Shown here: positions 25,882 to 36,042 of the stretch, piece by piece
How positions within the stretch are numbered: the first letter of the stretch is position 1
How the letters are laid out: every line of letters starts with the position of its first letter
From: Azoarcus sp.
Lineage (GTDB): Bacteria; Pseudomonadota; Gammaproteobacteria; Burkholderiales; Rhodocyclaceae
NCBI GenBank assembly: GCA_031268195.1
Contig: JAIRXQ010000024.1
Coordinates: forward strand, 1-36,427
DNA: 36,427 nt
Direction of reading: 5' to 3'
Position numbers and translations under genes: made by a program
Notes under the pieces: generated by a model
Database searches by the model: none
What the model saw: only the letters and a program-made list of their open reading frames with translations
Told to the model about the DNA's origin: nothing

Positions 25882-25942
25882 TGGATGAAAATCAACCGAC
25901 AGATGGATGAAAATCATCCACTAAATGGACGATTTTCATCCA
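25882..25942 (-). repeat. Three 17-bp motifs at a 22-bp period upstream of the DUF4143 ATPase gene
   Basis: TGGATGAAAATCAACCG (25882), TGGATGAAAATCATCCA (25904) and TGGACGATTTTCATCCA (25926) start exactly 22 bp apart. The second is a 6-bp perfect inverted repeat around AAAAT; copies two and three together fold into a 39-nt hairpin. They fill the gap between gyrB and the ATPase gene and end 15-24 bp before the ATPase start, as expected for an operator array. Confidence 0.8.
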
Positions 25943-25952
25943 TTCACCCCCA

Positions 25953-28523
<2,571 letters not shown>

Positions 28524-28543
28524 TTATACCGCGATCGGCTGCA

Positions 28544-29650
28544 TCAGATGCGCATCGGCATGACGACGTACTTGAATTGCTCGTTGCCGGGCAGCGTGAC
28601 CAACGCACTCGAATTGTTGTCGCGGAAGCGCCATTCGATCGTTTCCGTCGACACGTTGTTGAGCACATCGAGCAGATAGCTGACGTTGAAACCGATATCG
28701 AGGCGTTCGCCCTGATATTCGATTTCGATTTCTTCCTGCGCTTCTTCCTGTTCGGCGTTGGAACTGATGATGGAAAGCATGCCATTGTCGAGCACCAGCC
28801 GCACGCCGTGGAATTTCTCGTTGGAAAGAATTGCGGCGCGTTGCAGCGCGGCCAGCAGCGGCAGGCGCGACAGGGCGAGACAGCCCGGATGGTCGCGCGG
28901 GATCACGCGCTGGTAATCGGGGAATTTGCCGTCGATGAGCTTGGTGACGAATTCCACCGATCCGAAGCGGAATACGGCCTGATTGCCCGCGAGGACGACA
29001 TCGACGGGATCGTCGGTGTCACCGATCTGGCGCGCAAGCTCGAGAATGGTCTTGCGCGGCAGGATGACTTCGCTTTTTTGCGGCACGGCGGCATCGAGTT
29101 CGTTTTCGGCGTAGGCGAGGCGGTGACCGTCGGTGGCCACCGCGGTCAGCGTCTTGCCGTCGGCGATGAGCAGCAGGCCGTTCAGGTAATAGCGAATGTC
29201 CTGTTGCGCCATGGCGTAAGCCACCAGCGCGAGTTGTGCCTTGAACGTTTTTTGCGGCACGGAGAAGCGCACCGCCTCGCCTTCGGGCAGGGTCAGCAGC
29301 GGATAATCTTCAGCGGGCAGCGTCTGCAACTGAAAGCGGCTGCGCCCGGCTTTGACGGCGAGGCGACGCTCATCGAGGGTAAGGTTGATTTCACCGTCGG
29401 GCAGCGCGCGCAGGATGTCCTGCAGCTTGCGCGCGCCCACGGTGATCCTGGCATCCTCGTCGCCCACTCCGGCGGTGGTGACGGTGCGGATCTGGATTTC
29501 GATGTCCGTGGCGGTGAAGGTGAGGCGATCACCGGCTTTTTCGATCAGCACGTTCGACAGGATAGGTAAGGTATGGCGCTTCTCGACAACGCCGGACACC
29601 GCTTGCAGCGGTGCGAGCAAAGCATCACGAGTGATTTTGAGCAGAAGCAT
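28544..29650 (-). CDS. dnaN: DNA polymerase III beta sliding clamp
   Basis: The clamp encircles DNA and tethers the polymerase. The 368 residues cover the three-domain family length: MLLLKITRDALLAPLQAVSGVV and KRHTLPILSNVL at the start, a middle part with DGHRLAYAE, and a C-terminal PMRI peptide (KYVVMPMRI), which is the conserved end of the clamp. The start was set at MLLLKIT; no good ribosome binding site is seen. It follows dnaA by 55 bp on the same strand. Confidence 0.97.
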   Translation of the reverse strand: MLLLKITRDALLAPLQAVSGVVEKRHTLPILSNVLIEKAGDRLTFTATDIEIQIRTVTTAGVGDEDARITVGARKLQDILRALPDGEINLTLDERRLAVKAGRSRFQLQTLPAEDYPLLTLPEGEAVRFSVPQKTFKAQLALVAYAMAQQDIRYYLNGLLLIADGKTLTAVATDGHRLAYAENELDAAVPQKSEVILPRKTILELARQIGDTDDPVDVVLAGNQAVFRFGSVEFVTKLIDGKFPDYQRVIPRDHPGCLALSRLPLLAALQRAAILSNEKFHGVRLVLDNGMLSIISSNAEQEEAQEEIEIEYQGERLDIGFNVSYLLDVLNNVSTETIEWRFRDNNSSALVTLPGNEQFKYVVMPMRI

Positions 29651-29705
29651 GTAGGTCGTTCCGGTTGAAAAGAAGTGAAAAGACACGAAATGCAGTGAAA
29701 ATGGG

Positions 29706-31133
29706 TCAACCTCGCAGTACTTGGGTAAGAACGTTAACATCGTGGTTGAGTTGCGTCTCACGCTGGCGCAGATCGGTCACGGTCCGGCAAGCGTGCAGCA
29801 CCGTGGTGTGGTCACGCCCGCCGAAGGCCTCGCCGATGGCGGGCAGCGACATCGCAGTCAGCTCCTTGGCCAGCCACATCGCCACCTGACGCGGCCGGGC
29901 GATGATGCGCGTGCGCTTGCGGGAATGCATGTCGTTGACCTTGATCTTGTAGTAGTCGGCCACCGTTTTCTGGATGCGCTCGATCGACAACTGGCGATTG
30001 TGGGCGTTGAGCAAATCCTTCAATGCTTCCTTGGCGAGATCGAGCGAGATGTCGCGGTCATGAAAACGGGCGAAGGCGAGCACCTTGTTGAGCGCGCCTT
30101 CGAGCTCGCGCACATTGGAGCGCAGATTCTTGGCAATCAGGAAAGCTACGTCGTTGTCGAGCGACTGGCGCAGCAGTTCGGCCTTCTTTTGCAGGATGGC
30201 GACCCGCATCTCCAGTTCGGGCGCCTCGATCCGCACCGTCAGCCCCCAGTCGAAGCGCGAAATCAAGCGATCCTCGATGCCGTCGATGTCCTTGGGATAG
30301 GTGTCGCAAGTGATGACGATCTGTTTTTTCGCCTCGGTGAGCGCGTTGAAAGCGTGGAAGAACTCCTCCTTGGTGCGCTCCTTGGTGCCGAAAAACTGAA
30401 TGTCGTCGATGATGAGCAGATCGAGCGAGCGATAGTAACGCTTGAGCGCATCAAAGCTCTTTTGCTGATAGGCGCGCACCACATCGGAGCCGAAATCCTC
30501 GGAGTGCACGTACCGCACCACGAGACGCGAATTGTTGCGGAACACTTCGTTGCCGATGGCGTGCGCCAAGTGCGTCTTGCCCAGCCCCACACCGCCATAG
30601 ATGAAAAGCGGGTTGTAGGAGGTGCCGGGATTTTGCGCGACCTGCCGGGCGGCGGCGCGCGCGAGATCATTGGCGCGGCCGGTGACCAGCGTCCCGAAGG
30701 TGAAATCCGGGTTGAGATGGGTTTTTTCGTAGACGAGATCCGTGGCCGATGATGGCGCTTTGCCGCCCTCGGCATCTTTGGGCGCCGCTTCATGCACAGG
30801 CAAGGGCGCGGCCTCGGCGAGCGCAACCTCGTTGGCCTCGCCGACGGCAGGCGCGGCCGCAGCGCGCGTGGGGGCAAGTTTCAGTTCGAGCCGCAGGGGT
30901 TCGCCGTGGAATTCTTCGCCCAGTTTGCCAATGCGCCGCAGATAACGGTCGCGCACCCATTGCAGGAAGAAACGGTTGGGCATCGTCAGCGTCAGGCACG
31001 GCTTGCCCTCGCCATCCGGCTCGATGCATCCATCCGGCAGCGGCTTGATCCAGGTGTTGAACTGTTGCGCAGGCAACTCCTGCTCCAGCCTGGTCAGGCA
31101 GAAGGGCCAGAATTGAGGAGGAACGGATTGCAT
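29706..31133 (-). CDS. dnaA: Chromosomal replication initiator DnaA
   Basis: DnaA binds 9-bp boxes and opens the origin. The 475-residue protein has domain I (FWPFCLTRLEQELPAQQFNTWI), an Ala/Pro-rich linker (about residues 88-135), an AAA+ domain with Walker A GGVGLGKTH (180-188) and Walker B LLIIDDIQFF, and domain IV with GGRDHTTVLHACRTV that reads the DnaA box. The start MQSVPPQ was chosen by family length; an in-frame GTG three codons earlier is an alternative. Its promoter carries a DnaA box, so it is probably autoregulated. Confidence 0.97.
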   Translation of the reverse strand: MQSVPPQFWPFCLTRLEQELPAQQFNTWIKPLPDGCIEPDGEGKPCLTLTMPNRFFLQWVRDRYLRRIGKLGEEFHGEPLRLELKLAPTRAAAAPAVGEANEVALAEAAPLPVHEAAPKDAEGGKAPSSATDLVYEKTHLNPDFTFGTLVTGRANDLARAAARQVAQNPGTSYNPLFIYGGVGLGKTHLAHAIGNEVFRNNSRLVVRYVHSEDFGSDVVRAYQQKSFDALKRYYRSLDLLIIDDIQFFGTKERTKEEFFHAFNALTEAKKQIVITCDTYPKDIDGIEDRLISRFDWGLTVRIEAPELEMRVAILQKKAELLRQSLDNDVAFLIAKNLRSNVRELEGALNKVLAFARFHDRDISLDLAKEALKDLLNAHNRQLSIERIQKTVADYYKIKVNDMHSRKRTRIIARPRQVAMWLAKELTAMSLPAIGEAFGGRDHTTVLHACRTVTDLRQRETQLNHDVNVLTQVLRG

Positions 31134-31159
31134 TTGCGGCACGATGTTCAAGGCATTGA

Positions 31160-31168
31160 TTTTGCACA
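31160..31168 (+). promoter_or_regulatory. Relaxed DnaA box
   Basis: TTTTGCACA agrees with TTNTNCACA. It lies in the leader of dnaA. Confidence 0.4.
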
Positions 31169-31270
31169 CACCGCACCAGCAAGCCGGACGGCAGGCGAAC
31201 GGCCTCGCGGCCGGGTCGAGAAACGGCAGGGCTGCAAGCAAGGGCGACCCAAGCCGGAGAGAATGGGAGA

Positions 31271-31299
31271 ATTCTACCCACTCAAAGCCAACTTATCCA
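31271..31299 (-). promoter_or_regulatory. Promoter of dnaA
   Basis: On the minus strand TGGATA (31294-31299) and TAGAAT (31271-31276) are 17 bp apart, with four and five matches to consensus. The -35 lies inside the DnaA box, so DnaA binding would block it. The leader to dnaA would be about 130 nt. Confidence 0.65.
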
Positions 31300-31301
31300 C
31301 A
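31293..31301 (+). promoter_or_regulatory. Consensus DnaA box
   Basis: TTATCCACA is an exact DnaA box. It overlaps the dnaA -35 element. Confidence 0.85.
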
Positions 31302-31364
31302 GACTGACGATCGGGTTTGGAAAATCGACCGCTGCCCCAGCCAACGCCGCATCGCAAAATCGTC

Positions 31365-31393
31365 TCGACAAACAGTGCCTTGGAAGCTATAAT
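31365..31393 (+). promoter_or_regulatory. Promoter of rpmH-rnpA
   Basis: TCGACA (31365-31370) and a perfect TATAAT (31388-31393) are 17 bp apart. Transcription would start near 31400, giving a leader of about 30 nt. Confidence 0.85.
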
Positions 31394-31429
31394 CCCTCGT
31401 TTGATGCAAACAATCGAGGCAGCGCTATC

Positions 31430-31564
31430 ATGAAACGCACTTACCAGCCGTCCGTCGTCCGCCGCAAACGCACGCATGGCTTTCTCGTCCGCATGAGAAC
31501 CCGTGGCGGACGCGCGGTTATCCGTGCCCGCCGCGCCAAGGGACGGCACCGTCTCGCCGTCTGA
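31430..31564 (+). CDS. rpmH: Ribosomal protein L34
   Basis: The 44-residue basic protein of the large ribosomal subunit begins [20 protein letters not shown] and ends [10 protein letters not shown], with the standard L34 pattern throughout. GAGG lies upstream of the ATG. rnpA starts 5 bp after the stop, the usual arrangement. Confidence 0.98.
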   Translation: MKRTYQPSVVRRKRTHGFLVRMRTRGGRAVIRARRAKGRHRLAV

Positions 31565-31568
31565 GGCA

Positions 31569-31952
31569 ATGATTGCGGCGCACACCGATCAAGGTTTTCG
31601 CCGCGCCTATCGGTTGCAAAAAACGGATGATTTTTCATCCGTTTTTGCTTTTCGACGTGCCCTGCGCGGACGCTTCCACACCATGCATTACCGCCCGAAC
31701 GCGCTGGACACCGCCCGAATGGGGGTCACGGTGGCCAAAAAACTGGTCAAGCACGCAAACGGTCGCAATCTGGTCAAACGCATCGCGCGCGAAACTTTCC
31801 GCCGCCTGCGCGCCGATCTGCCGCCCTACGATCTCATCGTCCGCCTGCATGCGCCGATCGCCGTCGCCAGACGCACCGAACTCGCCCTGGATTTACAGCA
31901 GATTTTCGCGCGCCTCCCCGCCATGCCCGGTGGCGCGACATCCCCCGTCTAA
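31569..31952 (+). CDS. rnpA: Ribonuclease P protein component
   Basis: RnpA is the protein subunit of RNase P, which removes 5' leaders from pre-tRNAs. The 127-residue protein has the RNR motif NGRNLVKRIARETFR, RLQKTDDFSSVFAFR in the N-terminal strand and PYDLIVRLHAP. The start MIAAHTDQG is only 5 bp after rpmH and uses GAGG inside the rpmH end. A terminator-like hairpin lies within the first 80 nt. It is normally followed by yidD, which is not found here. Confidence 0.95.
   Translation: MIAAHTDQGFRRAYRLQKTDDFSSVFAFRRALRGRFHTMHYRPNALDTARMGVTVAKKLVKHANGRNLVKRIARETFRRLRADLPPYDLIVRLHAPIAVARRTELALDLQQIFARLPAMPGGATSPV
31619..31646 (+). other. Terminator-like hairpin inside the start of rnpA
   Basis: AAAAACGGATGA (31619-31630) pairs perfectly with TCATCCGTTTTT (31635-31646) around a TTTT loop, followed by GCTTTT. 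It lies 55 nt after the rpmH stop and 51-78 nt into rnpA. It could end part of the transcripts, giving more L34 than RnpA. Confidence 0.6.
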
Positions 31953-32039
31953 TCCGGGTTTTTGCCACTTTTTTCGGGGCATGCGGCGATCCGCGCGTAT
32001 CATTGCCGCTTTTCCCGATTACCCTTTGCTGACGCCCCA

Positions 32040-33779
32040 ATGGATCAACGCCGCCTCATCCTTTTCATCGCTTTCGCCCTCTCGCTCGTGATGCTGTGGA
32101 CGCATTGGATCGAGTACAACCATCCCACCCCGAGCGCCCCCGCCACAACGTCCGCCGCCGTTCCCGATCAGGCCGCGCCTGCTGGCACGGAAGCGGGCGA
32201 CGATTCCGTGCCGATATCGACGAACGAGGCTGCGGCCACGCCGTCCGAGAGCGCGCCCACCGCACCGCAGGCGGCCAGGATGACAGTATCGACCGATGTC
32301 ATGCGTGCCGAGATTTCTGCCGTCGGCGGCAATCTCGTGCGACTCGAACTGCTCGAACACAAGACCAATGATCCAAATAATGGCGTTATCATATTCGATA
32401 ATGGCGAATACACGTCCGAGGCGGAATCTGGCTTCACGGTCGGCAAATCCGATTCGCCCCTGCCGACCCACCAGACGCTTTTCACGCTGCCTGTGCAGGA
32501 TCAAACGCTTGCCGCAGGACAAGACAAGCTGGTTTTGCGGCTTGCCGCGCCCACCGTCGGTGATGTAACCGTCACCAAGGTCATGACTTTCACACGCGGC
32601 AGCTATATCGTCGATGTCGCCTACGAGATCGACAACAAAAGTGCGGCGGCGCTCACCGCGCAGGCGTACTTCCAGTTCCTGCACGACAGCAAGCCCCGGC
32701 CCGTTGAACAACCGCAAACCGGCTTGCTCAAGTACATCCACAAATTCTTCAGCGGCTTCAGTTCCGTCCGGACGTTCATCGGCCCCGCGTTCTACTCCGA
32801 GGAAGGCAAGTTCCAGAAAACGCCGTTCGAGGACATTGCCGAAGGGAAAGCAAAATTCGTCACCAATGCCAACGACGGCTGGGTGGCGATGGTGCAGCAT
32901 TATTTCGTCAGTGCATGGCTTCCCGCCGATGGCAGCGGCCGCGAATATTTCACCACAAAAACGCGCAAGGGCAATTTCACGGCCGGCATGAAGCTCGCGC
33001 CTGTCACCGTCGAGCCCGGCGCGACTGCCACGGTCGAGACGCGCCTGTACGCCGGGCCGCAAGATCAAAACAAACTCGACGGCATCGCGCCCGGGCTTCG
33101 TCTCGTCGTCGACTACGGCGTGCTGACCGTCATTGCGGCGCCGCTTTTCTGGCTGCTGTCCCTGCTGCATAAAATTTTCGGCAATTGGGGCTGGGCCATC
33201 ATCGTGGTCACGATCATCATCAAGGCGATCTTTTTCCCGCTCTCGGCGGCGAGCTACAAATCCATGGCCAAGATGCGCGTGCTCGCTCCCCGCATGCAAC
33301 GCTTGAAAGAACTCTACGGCGACGACAAGGCCAGGATGCAGCAGGAGATGATGAATCTCTACCGCAAGGAAAAAATCAATCCTCTCGGCGGCTGCTTGCC
33401 CATCCTCGTGCAAATCCCGGTTTTCATCGCCCTGTACTGGGTCCTGCTGGGCAGCGCTGAAATGCGCCAGGCACCGTGGCTGGGCTGGATACAGGATTTG
33501 TCCGCGCCCGACCCCTATTTGATCCTGCCGCTCATCATGGGCGCGTCCATGCTGATTCAGCAGAAACTCAACCCGGCTCCGCCCGACCCGATGCAGGCCA
33601 GGATCATGATGGCGCTGCCGATCATCTTCACGGTCATGTTCCTGTTCTTCCCATCGGGGCTGGTGCTGTACTGGGTGGTCAACAACCTCTTGTCCATCGC
33701 GCAGCAATGGCAAATTACGCGCCTGATCGAACGGGGCGGAAATAAATCCGCAAAAGCCGCCAACGATCCCAAAGCCTGA
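32040..33779 (+). CDS. yidC: Membrane protein insertase YidC
   Basis: YidC inserts and folds inner-membrane proteins, alone or with SecYEG. The 579 residues comprise an N-terminal helix (RLILFIAFALSLVMLW), a long periplasmic P1 domain (about 60-360) and the conserved 60KD_IMP core with five helices, including LGGCLPILVQIPVFIALYWV and FPSGLVLYWVVNNLLSIAQQ. The hydrophilic-groove Arg is in the conserved region SYKSMAKMRVLAPRMQ. A terminator lies after the stop. The gap to rnpA is 87 bp. Confidence 0.96.
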   Translation: MDQRRLILFIAFALSLVMLWTHWIEYNHPTPSAPATTSAAVPDQAAPAGTEAGDDSVPISTNEAAATPSESAPTAPQAARMTVSTDVMRAEISAVGGNLVRLELLEHKTNDPNNGVIIFDNGEYTSEAESGFTVGKSDSPLPTHQTLFTLPVQDQTLAAGQDKLVLRLAAPTVGDVTVTKVMTFTRGSYIVDVAYEIDNKSAAALTAQAYFQFLHDSKPRPVEQPQTGLLKYIHKFFSGFSSVRTFIGPAFYSEEGKFQKTPFEDIAEGKAKFVTNANDGWVAMVQHYFVSAWLPADGSGREYFTTKTRKGNFTAGMKLAPVTVEPGATATVETRLYAGPQDQNKLDGIAPGLRLVVDYGVLTVIAAPLFWLLSLLHKIFGNWGWAIIVVTIIIKAIFFPLSAASYKSMAKMRVLAPRMQRLKELYGDDKARMQQEMMNLYRKEKINPLGGCLPILVQIPVFIALYWVLLGSAEMRQAPWLGWIQDLSAPDPYLILPLIMGASMLIQQKLNPAPPDPMQARIMMALPIIFTVMFLFFPSGLVLYWVVNNLLSIAQQWQITRLIERGGNKSAKAANDPKA

Positions 33780-33800
33780 CTCGGCGCATCGTGTGTAAAC

Positions 33801-33836
33801 AAACCGCCGCAGCATGTCGTTGCGGCGGTTTTTCTT
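33801..33836 (+). terminator. Intrinsic terminator after yidC
   Basis: AACCGCCGCA (33802-33811) pairs perfectly with TGCGGCGGTT (33821-33830), followed by a T-rich tract (TTTCTT). It lies 22 bp after the yidC stop. Confidence 0.93.
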
Positions 33837-33923
33837 GTCCGTTCGCGATTCGGATACGGATCGTCACAGCGACCGATATGGTAGATTTCTCCCTTGTCCG
33901 GCCTGTAGCCAAGGTACTCCCTC

Positions 33924-34634
33924 ATGAATAAGCATTTTCGCTCCCTGCTCGTTTTGTGGATGCTCGGCAGCGCCGTCCTGCTTGCTGGATGCGGGCGTGA
34001 TCTGCAACAACGGCAAGCCTTCACGGTTTTTTTGCAAAAAGAAGTCATTCCACGCAATAGCAGCATCATCATCCCGACCAAGGTGATGCGAAAAAAGTTC
34101 GGGGAATACGCCAAGCACTACGACGTCATCGTGGATTACAACAAGGCCGTAACGGAAAAAGTCAGACGTCCGCTGGATAAACTACAGGACAGTTTTTCCG
34201 ACGCCATGAAGCCCGAAGCGGGCGTCAAGGAACGCAAGGATGCGACCGTCAAATATCTGGAGGCGCTCAACCAACTTGAACAGGCGCTTGATCAGGAGTT
34301 GGCTGTTGCTGAAGGAAAAATTTCCGTCCTGGAACAGCCAGACGAGGTCGATCAGGTGTTTACGCAGGCAGTCGAGAAGCACGTTCGCGCGCCCGCCAAA
34401 ACGCTCAAGGCAATGATTCCCGCAACAAAAGAAATGCTGGAAAAAAACCTGGAAATGCTCAATTTCATTCTCGCCAATAAAAACAAAGTCGAAATTCGGG
34501 ATGGCATGATCCAGGTCAGAGACCGTTCGACGCTCGCCCGGCTTAGTCAGATGCAAGCTGATATTGCAAAGAAAGCGCAAGACCTTCAAAAGCAATACAA
34601 GGAACTCACCAGCCAACGAGAAAATGCGCAATAG
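33924..34634 (+). CDS. DUF3053 lipoprotein
   Basis: The 236-residue protein has a lipoprotein signal with lipobox LLAGC (modified Cys23), so it is anchored in the periplasmic face of a membrane. The mature part is mostly helical. RQAFTVFLQKEVIPRNS, KKFGEYAKHYDVIVDYNKAV and the pattern of repeated Lys/Glu helices resemble the DUF3053 (YiaF) family. Near the end QADIAKKAQDLQKQYKEL is predicted coiled coil. Function unknown. It stands alone between the yidC terminator and rsmB, and a parS site begins 10 bp after its stop. Confidence 0.75.
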   Translation: MNKHFRSLLVLWMLGSAVLLAGCGRDLQQRQAFTVFLQKEVIPRNSSIIIPTKVMRKKFGEYAKHYDVIVDYNKAVTEKVRRPLDKLQDSFSDAMKPEAGVKERKDATVKYLEALNQLEQALDQELAVAEGKISVLEQPDEVDQVFTQAVEKHVRAPAKTLKAMIPATKEMLEKNLEMLNFILANKNKVEIRDGMIQVRDRSTLARLSQMQADIAKKAQDLQKQYKELTSQRENAQ

Positions 34635-34644
34635 TCCCCGGTAT

Positions 34645-34660
34645 GGTTTCACGTGAAACA
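34645..34660. promoter_or_regulatory. parS: parS site, one mismatch
   Basis: GGTTTCACGTGAAACA differs from the consensus TGTTTCACGTGAAACA only in the first base. It lies between the DUF3053 gene and rsmB. Confidence 0.9.
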
Positions 34661-34701
34661 TTCATGTATTGCCTGCCGTCTTTACTGCTGCCCCTATCCC
34701 T

Positions 34702-36042
34702 ATGTTTCACGTGAAACATCCTCCGAAACACACCGCTGCCAAACCCGCTTTGAAGCACGATAGCCTTGCCTATGCATTGCTCCACGCAGCAAAATTGGTT
34801 GAGGTGGTCCGGGAGGGTAAAAATCTCACCGCACATTACGAGTTATTACAGCAGGAGAACCCTGCCTGGCCGAACAATGTGCGCGGCGCAATTCGGGATT
34901 TGGCGTGGAACGCGCTACGGCATTATGGGCGCGGCGATCTGACGCTCAGCCATTTCTTGAGCAAGCCACTACCAAACCCGGTACATGCCTTGCTGCTGGT
35001 GGCGGTCGACCGGCTTGAACGATGCCCGGAACAATCACATACCCTGGTCGATCAGGCCGTCATCGCCGTTGCTACATTTGCGCCGGGGCTAAAGGGCGTG
35101 GTCAATGCTGTCTTGCGTAATATCCTGCGTAAGCAGGACGAACTATCCAGGTTGCGCGCGGAGAACCCGGTTGCTTGCCATGCCTATCCCGCATGGTGGA
35201 TTGAACGCATTCGCCGCCAATATGAAAACGACTGGGAAAACATACTGGCGGCGGGGAATCGCTATCCCCCCATGTCCTTGCGGGTCAACCGCCGTCAAAA
35301 CAGCATCGAAACCTATCTGGCCGAGCTTGAAAGTGCTGGCATCTCTGCGCGGCGTCTTGCCAATGATGCCTTGCTCCTGAAGCACCCATTGCCCGTCTCG
35401 AAGTTGCCGGGTTTCAGTGCGGGCAGGGTATCGGTACAGGATGCCGGCGCACAGTGGGCGGCGCGGTGGCTGGCCCCGCGAAACGGCGAACGGGTGCTCG
35501 ATGCTTGCGCGGCGCCGGGCGGCAAGAGCGCGCACCTGCTGGAGCTAGCCGACATACACTTGACGGCATTGGAGCTCGATCCGGCGCGGAGTACGCAAAT
35601 TCGCGCCACGATGAACCGGCTCGGCCTGCAAGCGAACATCACCACCGCCGATTGTCGCGTGCTCGATAGTTGGTGGGACAAACAACCCTACGACCGCATT
35701 CTCGCGGATGTGCCGTGTTCGGCCTCGGGCGTGGTGCGTCGTCACCCGGACATCAAGTGGCTGCGGCGCGAATCCGATATTGCCGGTTTTGTTGCGCAAC
35801 AAGCAACCATCCTCCAGGCGCTTTGGCGTACGCTTGTGCCCGGCGGCATATTGCTCTATGCCACCTGTTCCGTTTTCAACGAAGAAAATCAGCTTCAAAT
35901 CGAACGTTTTTTGGCTGGACATCCAGACGCCGAATTATCCGTGCAGGAAAACGGCGAACAACCACCCCATCCTTTGCTACCCAACAATGACCATGACGGC
36001 TTTTACTACGCACGATTGCGCAAAAAAACCGGGCATGGCTAG
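34702..36042 (+). CDS. rsmB: 16S rRNA (cytosine-967-C5) methyltransferase
   Basis: RsmB methylates C967 of 16S rRNA. The 446-residue protein has the N-terminal NusB-like domain (SLAYALLHAAKLVEVV, VNAVLRNILRKQ) and a Rossmann methyltransferase domain with DACAAPGGKSAHLLEL (SAM binding), ADVPCSASGVVRRHPDIKW (Cys of motif IV) and YATCSVFNEENQ (catalytic Cys of motif VI). The chosen ATG lies inside the second parS, so the first codons read MFHVKH; a TTG 11 codons upstream is an alternative start. The stop overlaps the next gene by 8 bp. Confidence 0.95.
   Translation: MFHVKHPPKHTAAKPALKHDSLAYALLHAAKLVEVVREGKNLTAHYELLQQENPAWPNNVRGAIRDLAWNALRHYGRGDLTLSHFLSKPLPNPVHALLLVAVDRLERCPEQSHTLVDQAVIAVATFAPGLKGVVNAVLRNILRKQDELSRLRAENPVACHAYPAWWIERIRRQYENDWENILAAGNRYPPMSLRVNRRQNSIETYLAELESAGISARRLANDALLLKHPLPVSKLPGFSAGRVSVQDAGAQWAARWLAPRNGERVLDACAAPGGKSAHLLELADIHLTALELDPARSTQIRATMNRLGLQANITTADCRVLDSWWDKQPYDRILADVPCSASGVVRRHPDIKWLRRESDIAGFVAQQATILQALWRTLVPGGILLYATCSVFNEENQLQIERFLAGHPDAELSVQENGEQPPHPLLPNNDHDGFYYARLRKKTGHG
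34703..34718. promoter_or_regulatory. parS: parS site, perfect
   Basis: TGTTTCACGTGAAACA is the exact 16-bp ParB-binding palindrome. It overlaps the rsmB start codon. It is 58 bp from the first parS. Confidence 0.95.

Larger units (their letters stand above)
31134..31429. other. oriC: Candidate origin region between dnaA and rpmH
   Basis: This 296-bp gap holds one perfect DnaA box and one relaxed box, the dnaA promoter and the rpmH promoter. The position between dnaA and rpmH is a common site of oriC. However, two boxes and no clear AT-rich unwinding element are too few to call the origin firmly. Confidence 0.35.

Noticed and set aside
25882-25942. Possible CRISPR array or iterons
   Set aside because: Only three degenerate 17-bp units with 5-bp gaps, no spacer-sized unique segments and no cas or rep gene nearby.
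32019-33815. Long minus-strand open frame (598 codons) opposite yidC
   Set aside because: Antisense shadow without motifs.
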